Below, piece after piece: positions 36,122-48,503 of a stretch of 64,000 bases of DNA. The stretch's first letter is position 1. Each line of letters starts with the position of its first letter. Source of the DNA: Blastomyces gilchristii SLH14081 (lineage: Eukaryota > Ascomycota > Eurotiomycetes > Onygenales > Ajellomycetaceae); the NCBI RefSeq assembly GCF_000003855.2, contig NW_003101678.1:2045587-2109586 (forward strand), given 5' to 3'. Below the pieces are notes generated by a model, which saw nothing but the letters and a program-made list of their open reading frames with translations, was not told the DNA's origin and ran no database searches. A program made the translations under genes and the position numbers.

Positions 36122-36387
36122 TGATCAACCACTCAACGCCCGCTTACACTCAACACCCGCCATTTCACCATTACTATGATGAAATATTTTCAATGATATC
36201 TCAACAACACAATTAGATTTTAAGATGATATATTATATGATGAAAATATATATAGAAAATTACATATAAAAATATACAGCTAATTCTGTAGATATTTATT
36301 TAACTTAATAACTTATCTGAAATATAAAATCTTGAATGAAGATAGATTCAGTGAGTAAGAAGTTATTAAGTTAATAAAGATTGTAAT

Positions 36388-36893
36388 TAGACTGACCGTG
36401 TGACTGTGTCTGAGACCAGGACCAGATTTTTTGATAGTCTCATTATCAATTTGACTAATCCCATTACATGGTTTTAACATTTGATAGTAGTTTCATACTG
36501 TCTCAGTGAGACTTACTGTCTACTCTTATTACATTTTTCAAATAAGATTATAATTTCCACTTCTCAATTTAAATTATTTTTATTGCTTTAAATGACTTTA
36601 AATCTTATTTAAGCATTATCAAAAAGTGTTACTTTTTAAAAAATTAAAAATAGTCTAAAAAAAACCTTAAAATGTCTAAAAATAGTAACTTTATGTCAAG
36701 AATGAGACTAAATAAGATCAAATGAGACTACTTTCTCATTTTTTTCAAGTCATGATTTCATTTTAAGATCTTATATATGATCACTTTGTATGTTTTTTTA
36801 ATAACTAGTCTCAGTGAGATTCATGTCAAGAAATGTATAAGATCAAATTAAATAAGATTAAATATGAAATTCATGATTCTGATAGTCAGTCTA
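36388..36893 (-). mobile_element. 506-bp hAT-like MITE, complete copy (reverse)
   Basis: Begins TAGACTG and ends CAGTCTA (7-bp terminal inverted repeat). It is flanked by a perfect 8-bp target-site duplication ATTGTAAT (36380-36387 and 36894-36901). Length is identical to the copies at 41902 and 60328. No coding capacity. The 8-bp duplication and TAG start suggest a hAT-type transposase acting in trans; that is an inference. Confidence 0.85.
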
Positions 36894-37059
36894 ATTGTAA
36901 TATTATCAGATTTCTCTGACAGTGAATTTATAAGCATTTTAACAGAGCTCTGAAAACATGATTTAGTTACTTTTTATAAAATCAAGAATTTACTTTTCTG
37001 ATTAAAAAGATAATTTTTGAATTCTTTAATTTTTTTCTTATATAACTGTAATTACTACT

Positions 37060-37436
37060 GGCCCCGGTGGCCGAATGGTTAATGCGGCCACCCGGTAGCA
37101 CCTTGGCGTGGGAAACCAAGGCGCGTGGGTTCGAAACCCGCAGGGGATACATTAAATCCGGAACTCAAGCACCTCAGGTTTCTAATAAATACAGAGATGT
37201 ACAAATCGCTTCAATGAATTGCTCTATGTTCCTGGGCTGGGAAGTTATTATCACATGTATCTAATTGTCACTTCTTTGTATTTTCCTATGTTCTTGTTAT
37301 CTTGACATGGTTTCAACACCTGTATTTCCTTCTGTATAATCAACACTTAATCTGTATTTAACATCACGCAAGGACTCATCATAAGCTCTGCTTGCATATG
37401 AGTATAATGGAAGAATAATAATAATAATAATAATAA
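37060..37436 (+). mobile_element. tRNA-derived SINE, full-length unmutated copy
   Basis: 377 bp flanked by a 12-bp target-site duplication GTAATTACTACT (37048-37059 and 37437-37448). The head has a consensus RNA polymerase III A box TGGCCGAATGGTTA (37068-37081) and B box GGTTCGAAACC (37128-37138), 46 bp apart. A tRNA-unrelated body of about 230 bp follows, then a stem-loop (37375-37402) and an (AAT)n tail. The head is not a working tRNA: the acceptor stem does not close and the D-arm-to-anticodon spacing is too long. It is much richer in CC/GG/CG than its surroundings, so it inserted late or escaped mutation. It encodes no protein and would need a LINE reverse transcriptase. Confidence 0.88.
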
Positions 37437-37561
37437 GTAATTACTACTGTACAGTAGCTTATTCTTTCTTCTCTTTTTACTCTTGAGTCTTTCTTATATC
37501 TCTAAGCTTCTTTTCAATCTACTATTAAGTAACTCTTACTATAAGAATAAGTGCTCAGAGA

Positions 37562-38452
37562 TAGACTAATCACTGAGATTATAAATTTTATATTTAATCT
37601 CATTTAATCTGATTTCATACATTTCTTAATATGAATTCTGCTGAGACTAATTATTAAAAAAAATATGCAAAGTAACTATATATCAGATCTCAAAATGAAA
37701 TTATAACTTAGAAAAAATAAGAAAGTGATCTTATTTAATCTCATTTAGTCTTATTCTTAATATAAAGTTACTATTTTTAAATATTTTAAGATTTTTTTTA
37801 GACTATTTTTAATTTTTTAAAAAGTAACAGTTTTTAATAATACTTAAATAAGATTTAAAGTCATTTAAAGTAATAAAAATAGTTTAAATTAAGCAGTAAA
37901 AATCATAATCTTATTTGAAAAATATAATAAGAGTAGACAGTAAGTCTCACTGAGACAGTATAAGACTACTATCTAATCTTATTCTAATAACTGAATGATT
38001 AATACAGTCATCTAATAGTGTCTTAATGTGAGAAATCAAGGTATATGAGTTTGAAACCCGCAGAGAATACATTAAATTCAGAACTCAAGCATCTCAGATT
38101 TCTAATAAATACAGAGATGTACAAATCACTTTAATAAATCACTCTATGTTTCTGAGATGAGAAGTTATTATTGTGTGTATTTAATTATCACTTCTTTGTA
38201 TTTTCTATGTTCTTATTATCTTGATGTGATCTCAACACCTGTATTTTCTTTTGTATAATTAATACTTAACCCGTATTTAACATCATGCAAGAACTCATCA
38301 TAAGCTCTGCTTGTATATAAGTATAATAAAAGAATAATAATAATAATAATAACTATCTAATCTTAAAACTGTGTAATGAGATTAGTTAAATTAATAATAA
38401 AAGTATTAAATATTCTAATTCTGATCTCTAATATGATTACATAGTCAGTCTA
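37562..38452 (+). mobile_element. 506-bp MITE copy, interrupted by a SINE
   Basis: Left end TAGACTA at 37562 and right end CAGTCTA at 38452. Removing the SINE and its duplicated target leaves about 507 bp. Flanks CTCAGAGA and CTCACAGG are a decayed 8-bp duplication inside the B2 LTR. The sequence is strongly mutated relative to the 41902 copy. Confidence 0.8.
37982..38351 (+). mobile_element. SINE copy 2, mutated, inside a MITE
   Basis: 370 bp matching the 37060 SINE along its whole length, flanked by a perfect 14-bp duplication ACTATCTAATCTTA (37968-37981 and 38352-38365). The empty site is visible in other MITE copies (for example about 42303). It differs from copy 1 mostly by C-to-T and G-to-A changes, which destroy the A box but leave GTTTGAAACCCGC of the B box region. 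Confidence 0.9.
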
Positions 38453-38917
38453 CTCACAGGTGATTATTCAGATATTTATAGCTTGATATGATATGTACTG
38501 ATAACTACTAGAAGTATTCACAGTAGAAAGATAAATGTAGAGATTAAATATATAATAGTATTCAAGCTAAGTTATAAATAGTAGTTACAAACTTAAGTTT
38601 ATATAGTTATATATAGTCAAGTAACTCTATTAATTATATAAGAGATACAAAGAGAAGTAAAGAATCTGTAAAAAGTAAGATTTTTTATATATATCTTTCT
38701 CTCTAAGACTTTATCTATAAAACCTTTCACTGAGTGATTTTATAGAATCAGACTTAGCACTGTAATAATACTTACTAAAAATTCTTTATATCTATAAAAA
38801 AACCTCAGTGAGAAAAAATCTCTTATTACTGTAAGAAAAAAAGAGTTTATTATTTAATTTCTTATTCTATAAGATTCTTTATAATCTGCAGATCTTTCTC
38901 TGACTATTATACATATT

Positions 38918-39235
38918 TGTGACGGGCTGCACCTGATCAATTATATAGACTATTTCATTACACTTCACAGATTTCTATCACTTCAATTCTCAGTCACTGA
39001 TTCTCAGCTGAAAATCTACAGAATTTCTATTCTTCTGCTCTGAAGCTTTATCATGTATGAAAACCTCTATTCTTCTGCTCTAAAGTTTCACTGTGTACAT
39101 CACAGTGTATGTGTATAAATATTCACTCTGATCACTGATTCTCACACTTTCTCTTTCTTTTCTTCTCTAATGTTTTTATCTTTGTTATATAAGATCTATA
39201 TATTATACTGATTTATTCAGTGTAGATCTCTTACA
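38918..39235 (+). repeat. 5' LTR of Gypsy A
   Basis: Starts TGTGACGGGCTGC and ends CTCTTACA. Its first 20 bp keep GC-rich words that the 3' LTR has lost, while its last part is the more mutated. A TATATAAGATC-like stretch lies near 39187. Confidence 0.85.
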
Positions 39236-39537
39236 CTATAAAAATATTCATCATCTTCTTATTAGAAATGATTACTCACTGAGATATTCAAACATATAAC
39301 AATGTGTAAGAAATAAAGAAATAGTTAAAGAGTTAAGCAGACACTGAGTTCTTAAATAGAAGCTTGCTCATCAGTCACTCTGACTCTGTAATAAAATCTT
39401 ATAAAGAGAGTAAGATCTTATAAAGAGAATATCAGTGAAAGATCTGAGAGTTCTGATATTACAGATATATAAGATATTCATATAATTGCACTTCTTCTGA
39501 TTTCACAGATATTATATATTCAACAATTAATATAATC

Positions 39538-40735
39538 ATGTCTAATAATAATATGAGAGAATTCTTGAATGTGAGTATAGATACAATGTCACAGTGGCTC
39601 TGAGCAATGTTGAAATTACAACAGTAATAGATAGCTGATATGCATGTGACTTAACAACACTAATACAAGAAATTTCAATGATTATCTTGACTAGGAAACC
39701 TCTGCACAGACATTTCACATTATAGAATCAAATATAAATACAATGCAGATGCTAAAGAAATGCTTAAATATCTCTGTATATTTTAACACTTCTGATCTCA
39801 CTCTCTACTCATCATGAAGATTGAAAATGCTTATAAAACTAAGTGTAGATGAAGATGTCATCAGTTCACTAACTAATCAAGATTAGTATGTCAATGAACA
39901 GTTGAGAGACTGTGTGAAACAGAAGTTTCATTCATGAATAAAAGTATGTGAATCAGTGTTGTGAATATCTGATAATATTATCAAACATCTTAATGTTCTG
40001 TTCTGAGACACTGCTATGCAATAAAAAGCATTAGATTGATTATAAAGTACTTAACAGAGAAACACTTCTCTTACAATATTCATCTCTGACTTCAATACTA
40101 AGATTCTAGAAGCAGGTAATCAATCTTAAGAGAACTGAATGAAGATTAATATGCTTAAGAAGACATTAACTTTCAAACTCTTACAGACTCTTATAAGTGT
40201 AGATGAAGATCAGACTTATAAAGGTTTCTGTATACAACTCTGAACATTGAATGATCATCTTATCAAGCTCAAAAGTATACAGAATAGTGATAGAAGATGT
40301 TACACTTCAGTCACTCATACATCTGTACTGAAGAATGACAATGCAGATATCATGAATTGAGTGAACTTAAATATTTACATGCAAGCAAGAATCTTCACTA
40401 TTCAAACAAGCTTCTGAGTTTCTGAGATCACTCTCAAAGAAGTCACTGATTGATGTCAATGAGAAGTGTGTATTAACTGTAACTAATTAGAACATATTAC
40501 TTTCAACTACTGATTAATCTATGTATCTTCTTACTTGAAGAATGAATCAATGCCTGTCTGTATCAATCACATTGCATTGAAGAAAGATTCAGAAGATAAC
40601 TATGAGAATATCTCAATAAAACAGGGAAAAGATTAGCTTCTGTTCAAATTTGTAAACAGAAGCTTGAAGAGGTCAGATAACAACAATTTAAAGAGAAAAT
40701 GACAATGAATATGATTCTTGTATCTACTGTGATCA
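39538..40735 (+). pseudogene. Degenerate gag of Gypsy A
   Basis: ATG at 39538 begins MSNNNMREFLNVSIDTMSQW and then runs into many stops. The matching start in the second copy is at 59398. The region is interrupted by B1 at 40736. Assignment as gag rests on position between the LTR and pol; I do not recognise a zinc knuckle. Confidence 0.6.
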
Positions 40736-40992
40736 TGTAAGAAATCCCGCTTCTCACGAATTCTTTACCTCTATTTCTATCTCTCATGTAATCAATAGGG
40801 TTAGTGGCCCTTGACTACACACAACTATATAGACTGAAGTTCATGAATACTATTTATAACTCAGCTTGAATGCTATTATAATTTAATCTCTATATTTTAT
40901 CTTTCTACTGTGAATACTTCTAATAGTTAACAGTATATATCACATCAAGCTGTAAACATCTGAATAATTATCTATGAGTACTTATTCTTATA
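40736..40992 (+). repeat. 5' LTR of Gypsy B1
   Basis: 257 bp. The first 25 bp (TGTAAGAAATCCCGC...) keep CC and CG. The 3' end (TTCTTATA) is mutated from TTCTTACA. Confidence 0.85.
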
Positions 40993-41901
40993 TTTCAAGC
41001 TCAGTCAGTCAGCAACTGTCTGTTATAACTAAAAGAACTAGAAACTTGTATACTTCAATCTCTATAAACTCTACTACAGATACTCAGAAGCAGCCATCTA
41101 AATTATAAATAACTTCTATAAAAGAAGTCTTAGAGAACTTATTAATTACTGATAAAATATTATTCTCTGTATCTGTAACAGAGGAACTCTTCAAACTCAT
41201 AAATGAATTAATTTTAGTGAGGAACATTCTTGAGCATCTCTCACAGAATTAAGCTATTTTTCTACAAGAAATGCTTACTGTCTGTAAACACTCTTAAACT
41301 GAGTCTCTAGACATGATCTTCAGAGATACTTATAAACTGAAAAGAAACTTTCTTAAGCTGTAATCACTTAAGATTACTTATTGAATCACAATCTATAAAA
41401 GATTTTATAAGTTTGTATTTAAAATTAACTTATAAGTCTGACTGTGTGATATGAAAGATAAAGAAGCTGTTATCTATATAATAACAGATCTTTACTACAC
41501 TGAAGTCAAGAACTGACTGAATTATTTAGAGAATAATTACAAGAGATCTCACTGATCTGTTGTTAAGATCTATTTAAAGAATAAGTTAAGAGACTCTATA
41601 AGCTGAACAGAGAATATCTGAACTGTGATTATTAATATTAGAAAAAGAGATGAGAAATCTGATAAAGACTACTTACAGTACTTCATAGAATTATGATATA
41701 AATTAAGATCTGTGAAAACAGGGCTCTGAAACAAGATCTGAATAATAATATTTATAAAGAGACTGAATAAAAGTATGCAGAACAAGCTCATTAAGTAAGA
41801 CTCTAAGCTCTTAACTCTGAAGAAACTGATGACTCTTATTTACTGCTTATAGATCACTGTGAGAGTCACAGATCTGTAGAGAGTGAATCATCAATCAGCT
41901 C

Positions 41902-42407
41902 TAGACTGGCCGCCGGAATTATGAATTTCATGTTTAATCTCATTTAATCTGATCTCATACATTTCTTGGCATGAATCCTGCTTGGACTAGTTATTAAAAA
42001 AACATGCAAAGTAACTATATATGAGATCTTAAAATGAAACCATGACTTGAAAAAAATGAGAAAGTGATTTCATTTGATCTCATTTAGTCTCATTCTTGAT
42101 ATAAAGTTACTATTTTTAGATATTTTAAGGTTTTTTTTAGACTATTTTTAATTTTTTAAAAAGTAACACTTTTTGATAACACTCAAATGAGATTTAAAGT
42201 CATTTAAAGCAATAAAAATAATTTAAATTGAGAAGTGAAAATCATGATCTCATTTGAAAAATGTAACAAGAGTAGACAGTAAGTCTCACTGAGACAGTAT
42301 GAGACTACTATCTAATGTTAAAACTGTGTAATGGGATTGATCGAATTGGTAATGAAACTATCAAAAAATCTGGTCCTGGTCTCAGACACGGTCACACAGT
42401 CAGTCTA
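41902..42407 (+). mobile_element. 506-bp hAT-like MITE, complete copy inside Gypsy B1
   Basis: Ends TAGACTG and CAGTCTA, with a perfect 8-bp duplication ATCAGCTC (41894-41901, 42408-42415). The ends still carry GC-rich words (GGCCGCCGG; TGGTCCTGGTC), so it is the best-preserved copy in the window. The interior is naturally AT-rich. Confidence 0.9.
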
Positions 42408-43327
42408 ATCAGCTCTGTGAGAGTTAGAATAACAGAGAATAGATTTGTCAGAAAAAGATGATAAGATATAGAGAGATTTATATCTGACTGCTGAGTAGAA
42501 AGAGAGAGCTTTACAAGCTTCTGTAAATAGAGTATATAATAGAGAGATTAAGAAAAAGAGTCTCTACTTTATCTATTCTAAATCAGAACATCTTTGTACA
42601 AACTGTCTAAACAAATTAAAATAGAAATTTGAGAAGTCATAGACAGAGTCAGTAACAGTCTTCTTAAGAGTCTTAAAGCTGACATCTGAATCTGTTACTT
42701 CTCTGATAAAAATACTTACTTATAAGAAGAGACTGTGTTGCAGTGCTGCTACTCTGCAAGTATAAGAAGTATTAATAAACTCAGAATCTGAGGTCACTAT
42801 AGTGTTTCTAAAGCTCATAGAGTGAATGAGCTGAGTGATGAAAACTGAGAATCTGCTCTTATAATAAGCAGAATGTAAGAACTCAGATCTGAGAGCTGAG
42901 AGACTTATAAGAGTCATCTTTGAATTACAAGATCTCTTCAGAATCTGAAGAAGATTTGTAGAAACTATAATTATCACAGATATCACAGATAATATATACT
43001 TGAGATTTATATAACTTCAAAGACATAATCTGTACATAGCTGTCTATAAGTCAGGTTTATACTTCTAATCAGTGTTAATAGACTTACTTATAAAGATAGA
43101 ATCAGTTGATACTGTAGAGTTAATTAGAGAAGATAAGCTCATCTATATAATAACTTTATAAATATCTGAGAACTTCACAGTCATAAAAACTGAGCTTCAG
43201 ATATCAGAGAAATACTGAGATCTTATAGAGATATTTAGCTCAGTAAAGACAGCTGAGCTTTCTTCTTATTATAAGAAGAATCTAATAATAAATTTAATAG
43301 AAGAGTAGAAACTCTTCTAAGAACTAA

Positions 43328-44530
43328 TCTATAAGCTCTCTCATTATGAGACAGAGGTCTTGCAGATCTATGTAAAGAAGAATCTAAAGAATAACTTTAT
43401 TCAATCTTCACAGATCTCTATGAAAGCCTCTGTGATATTCATAAAGAAGAAGAATAAAGATCTCAGATTATATGTAAACTACTGTGATCTGAACTTTAAG
43501 ATAATAAAGAGTCATCACTCTCTGTCTCTGATTAAGAATGTGATTAACTGTCTCACAGAAGCTGTTATATTTATATAACTGAATATGATTAATGTATATA
43601 CACAGCTGTGAATATAGTCTGAAAATGAATGAAAGACTGTCTTTAGAACTGCACTGAGATTATTTAAATATTTAGTAATATCTTTTGATTTAACTAATAT
43701 CTCTGCAGTATTTCAGTCTTTTATTAATAAAACACTTTATATATATCTGAATATCTTTATGATAATATATCTGAATAATGTGATAATATACTTTATAAAG
43801 AAGAAAGAACACACTGAGCATGTATAAAGTATGTTAAAGATTTTAGATGAGACAGAACTGTATATTAAGCTTGTAAAGTGTAACTTCAGTATCTATTGAA
43901 TTAATTTTCTAGAATATGTAATCACTGCAGATGATATTCAGATGAAATCTTTATAAATTAAGACTATTCTATCATAGCTGAAGTTAACTAGTATTTATAA
44001 GATTCAGATCTTTCTGAGCTTTATGAATTTCTATAGATAATTTATCTTTGTATTCATGAGAATCTTCTTGACTCTTACAGACATGCTGAAGAGTGAAAAC
44101 AAGAAGAAGTCATTCTGTAAATAAAGAATGAAAAGATTATTAAGAAGAGAGAGCTGTGAGAACTTTCTTATCTCAGAAGCTTATAAAATCTTTATAAGAT
44201 TGAAATAGATATTTATAAATATAGTGATACTGTTTCACTTTAATCTCTTGCTCTTAATCAGATTAAAGATAGATATCTTCTTCTTTATAATTTCAGAAAT
44301 AGTCTCATAACTATAGTTAAATAAGAACTAGGTTTCAGTGATCTTTTTCTTATAAAAGATGTAATCTGTGAAGATTAACTATAATATTCATAATCAGAAG
44401 CTTCTTATAATAGTGAAATTCTTCTATCACTGATATCACTACTTTAAGAACCTTATAATAGTAATTACTATTAAAACTAATCATAATAGCTTATAACAGT
44501 TTACTTCAATCAAGAAACTCTTATAATGAT
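43328..44530 (+). pseudogene. Degenerate reverse transcriptase/RNase H of Gypsy B1
   Basis: The Gypsy RT is readable: KKKNKDLRLYVNYCDLN matches the usual KKxGxLRxCVDYRxLN, followed by a region ending with MNFYR*FI (usual FANFYRRFI). RNase H-like sequence follows. Stops replace expected Trp and Arg codons. The 72-codon ORF at 43360-43578 is a fragment of this, not a gene. Confidence 0.85.
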
Positions 44531-45379
44531 AGATTTACTAAGCTCAGAGACTGAGTGAGTTCTGATTCAAGATAGAACATATTAAGAGAACTAAGAACTC
44601 AGTGAACAGACTCTTTCACAGATCAGACTATGTTAAGAAGATTAGAATAACAGATATAGAAAGACTAAAGAAGATAGAAAAGCTTTACAGAATGCTTGAA
44701 CTGAGTATTATAAAGAGATTGACTGAAGAGTCTCTGAATTCTCTGTGAGAGAAGAGAAGAGAGAAAGAAGAGAAGTCTGTATAACTACTCTTTATAACAC
44801 TGAGAGTCAACACTCTGAGAATCTCTGTAAGAATTCTTGAAGAGAGTATCTATAATCTGAAGAGTTTGTAAGCTTTGAGAAGTATCATAGAAGACCTGAT
44901 ACAAGAAGAAACAGAGTATAAGTCTTTATAAGATCTTCTATTCAGATTGTCTGAACTATAACTGAAGAATGAATATACTCAGTATATTCAGAAACTGCTC
45001 ATGATAAGAATCAATCCTGCAGAAATAAAGAATTAAAGAGACTTAAATAATCTTTTATAAAGAGAGAGCTGAATTTATATATCTATAAATGAGTTTCTAT
45101 GTATAGAACTTATTAAAAGGCATTATAACTCTTCTCTAGTAAGTCATTTTACAGATACTAGAACTTATAAGTTACTTATAAGAAAATACTTCTGACTGAA
45201 GATGTGAGAACTTATAAAGAAGATAGTGAATTCTTATACTATTTATCAGAATTTATGAGTAGTGCAGTTCAGATTATATAAAGAAGTTACTTCTCTACTC
45301 ATCTCATAGAAATCTTGAGAACAGCTAGAAATGAATACTCTTATAAGTCTTTTTAAAAGCAAGAATATATATGATATCT

Positions 45380-46230
45380 GCTTTGACAGTGTGCTAGTGA
45401 TAGTGAATTACTTTATCAAGATAACACACTTTATACTCACTCATAAGAACTTGAAGTTAAAGAATTTAGCTTATATCTTCATCTGTGATATGATCTGATT
45501 GTATGAATTATCTGTGAATATTATCTCAGATAGAAAATCAATCTTCATAGAGAAGTTCTGATCTGATCTGATAATTATACTGAAGATCTTATAAGATTCA
45601 AGCATGACTTTTCATCAACAGACAGATAATCAGATAAAATATCTAATAAGTATATTAAAACAGTATCTGCAGTGCTTTGTCAACTATAATCAGAATAATT
45701 GAGTGTATTGATTATCACTTATGAAGTTTATATATAACAACTCAAAGTATATCAGCACAGATAAAATTCTCTTTGAGATACTTACTAAGACTCATCTGTA
45801 AATAATCTTGATGAATCTGTGAGAGTACACTATAGAGTGTGATAATGCTTATGAACAGACTGAGAGAATTCAGAATATCTGAGAAAAAGTCTGTGAATTC
45901 TTGAGAAAGACTCAAGAGTATCAGAAGAGATACTATGACTTCAAGTATATTACAAAGAGTTTTAAGAAACATGATAAAGTCTGACTAAGTCTAGAAAATA
46001 TTATTATATAGAGATTTAGTAAGAAGCTGAATCTCTTACAGGCAGAGTCTTATAAGATTATGAAGAAAGTTAGTTTACAGTTCTATAGATTGAAACTGTT
46101 ATCTGAGTTACAGATATATAATGTTTTTCATGTCTCTTTGCTTTATAAATATAAGGAATTCTCAGAAGAGAATTCTGTGATTTATTACTCTATTTACAAA
46201 GTACTAGAGAGTGAAAGAGAATATTAAATT
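45380..46230 (+). pseudogene. Degenerate integrase of Gypsy B1
   Basis: DSVLVIVNYFIKITHF matches the integrase core start (usual DxILVIVDRFTKxxHF). HQQTDNQ matches the HPQTDGQ motif. The C-terminal part (FHVSLLYKYKEF) is the usual FHVSLLRPY region before a chromodomain-like end. Several stops. Confidence 0.82.
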
Positions 46231-48245
46231 AAAGAAATTATTGATTCAGAGAAACAAGATTATAAGCTCTGATTTAAGATTCAGTGATAAGAATATTCTG
46301 ATAAGATAAATAAGTTCATTTAAGAATCATCTGAGCAGATAAGACATCTGTGAAAGCTAAGACATAACTTTCATACTATGAATTCTGATAAGTCAGAATA
46401 ATGTGATCTTTACTAAGAATCTAGTTATGATAAAGATATTAACACTGTTATTTATAAACTCTAGTCTATAAGATGATAAGTTTCTACTGATATGAATAGT
46501 CTGTGATGTATACAAAGAGAAGAAGAAATCATACTCTTATTAAAGTTAAAAACTAAAGAAAACAAAAACAGAACTATGAATACAATTTAAAGATTAATAA
46601 AGAAAAAACAAAGAAAACTTATATTCATATTCTTACTATCTGTAATATTCAATTCTCTTATAACTATCAATTCTTCTCTTCAAAGAAGTAGAGAGTATTA
46701 TATCTATGATATAGATAATTATTGCATTTGATATGAAGACTGTTAGAAATACACAGACTTCAGAGAAGCTGAACATTAGAGTGTATACAGTTATAGCAGA
46801 GTCTTGAGAGCTGACTGTCTGTGCATGTGATTAGATACTTCTTATAAAACTGTGTCTACTTCTTCAGTTGTACTGAAGTATTCAGCCTGAAAATAATTAA
46901 AATATGAAGAGAGAGCTCATCTGCTCAGATCAACTCTTATTATAAATTCATGACATTCACATTGCCTTAATTATCTGGATTTTATAGATACTCAGAGACT
47001 CATCTCCTATTAATAATAAGATTGTGAAAATACATTATAATGCAAGAATCATTGATAGAGAATCTAGACATATTTGCATATATCTGATCAGAGATTATAC
47101 AGGCAGAGAAAGAGTGATTATAGGCCTGCAGAGCTGCAGAAGACACTGACAACACTGAGAGCTTTATAAGAACTGTTAGCTAGAGTCTGTAAGAAATTAG
47201 TTATGAAAAGACTTACAGCAAAGAATAAGACTGTACTACTTGAAGTCAGAGACTGATTTGAAGAAGATATGAAGTTAATCACTGATCTGAAGATCAGATG
47301 CAATGACAGAGCTGAAAGAAATAAAGATACTATTATAAGTAATGATATTTCTACTTTATCAGGTAGTAAAAAGTAATTAGAGAAGTTGTAGAAACACTCA
47401 CAAGAAGCTCAGCAGTAGTTAGATATTATTTATAAAAATATTAAAATTGAAAAAATTTTTATTCTTGAGAAGTTCTTAAATCAATATATGAATATTATTA
47501 GAAATACTCTCTCTCTGTTATCTAGATGAAAACACTTTACAGATGAATGAGAATACTCATAGTTTATAAGAATGAGAGCTGTTACAGAAAAAGAAAAAAG
47601 AAGATGAAATTCTGTGAACAGATTTGAGATATTTATACTACTCTAGAGAGATTTGCTTACACTGTGAGTGATTCTGCAGAACAGTCAGATCACTCTAGTA
47701 AATAAAGAGTAATTGTGAATTACAGATCTGAATCTTTCTATATAACTACAAAGAGTGATTACAGACTGTGAATATCTTGATTCTATAATTCTACAGAGTT
47801 GATGAAAGAATAGAAAATTTCTCACAATTCTACAGTGTCAAAGAACAATGATTTATAAGAATGAGTGAAAGATTAACTCATGAATACTTCTCTTTGATGA
47901 GAGTGATCTCACAGAGAGTGATTCATCTATGAGATGAATCTGTGTAATGATTACACAAGAATCTTGTGAAAATGATTGAGAGTCAACTGAAATTCTTCTG
48001 TATAAAAGATGTGAGATAAATCTGTGTGATAGTCAGAGAAGAATCTGTAAATTATAAAGAATCTTACAGAATAAGAAACTGAGTGACAGACTCTTTTCTC
48101 TTTATAATAATAAGAGATTTTTCCTCACTGAGGTTTTTTTATAGATATGAAGAGTTTTTAGTGAGTATTACTGCAGTGCTGAGCTGATTCTATGAAGTCA
48201 CTCAGTGAAAGACTTCATGAATGAAGTCTTAGAGAGAGAGGAATA
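46231..48245 (+). other. 3' internal region of Gypsy B1 without recognised domain
   Basis: 2 kb between integrase and the 3' LTR. Part of it (about 46900-48245) recurs in reverse in B2 (38690-38917, 52411-53615), so it belongs to the element. An extra ORF is possible but too decayed to read. Confidence 0.55.
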
Positions 48246-48503
48246 TATAAGAAATTCTGCTTTTCACAGATTCTTTATCTCTATTTCTATCTCTCATGTA
48301 ATTAATAGAGTTAGTGGCCCTTAGCTACACACAACTATATAGACTGGAGTTCACAAATACTATTCACAACTCAGCTTGAATGCTATTATACATTTGATTT
48401 CTACATTTTATCTTTCTATCATGAATACTTCTAGTAGTTAACAGTAAATATCACGCCAAGCTGCAAACACCTGAATAATCGCCTGCGAGCACTTATTCTT
48501 ACA
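48246..48503 (+). repeat. 3' LTR of Gypsy B1
   Basis: 258 bp. It starts mutated (TATAAGAA) and ends intact (TTCTTACA), with CG-containing words retained in its last 60 bp. This is the mirror image of the 5' LTR. Confidence 0.85.

Larger units (their letters stand above)
40736..48503 (+). mobile_element. Ty3/Gypsy element B1, full length, nested in Gypsy A
   Basis: LTRs at 40736-40992 and 48246-48503 have inverted ends TGTAAGAA...TTCTTACA. Flanks GATCA (40731-40735) and GGTCA (48504-48508) are a 5-bp target duplication differing by one transition. Inside are a gag-region (about 41000-43300, split by a MITE), reverse transcriptase/RNase H (about 43328-44530), integrase (about 45380-46230) and a further 2 kb (46230-48245) with no domain I can name. 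Frames are broken throughout. Confidence 0.9.

Noticed and set aside
37060..37150. A tRNA gene (A and B boxes, T-loop-like sequence)
   Set aside because: The acceptor arms do not pair, the distance between D-arm and anticodon region is too long, and the sequence is followed by a non-tRNA body, (AAT)n tail and target duplication. It is a SINE head.
43360..43578. A 72-aa protein-coding gene
   Set aside because: It is a stop-free fragment of the Gypsy B1 reverse transcriptase, which continues in frame on both sides with stops.
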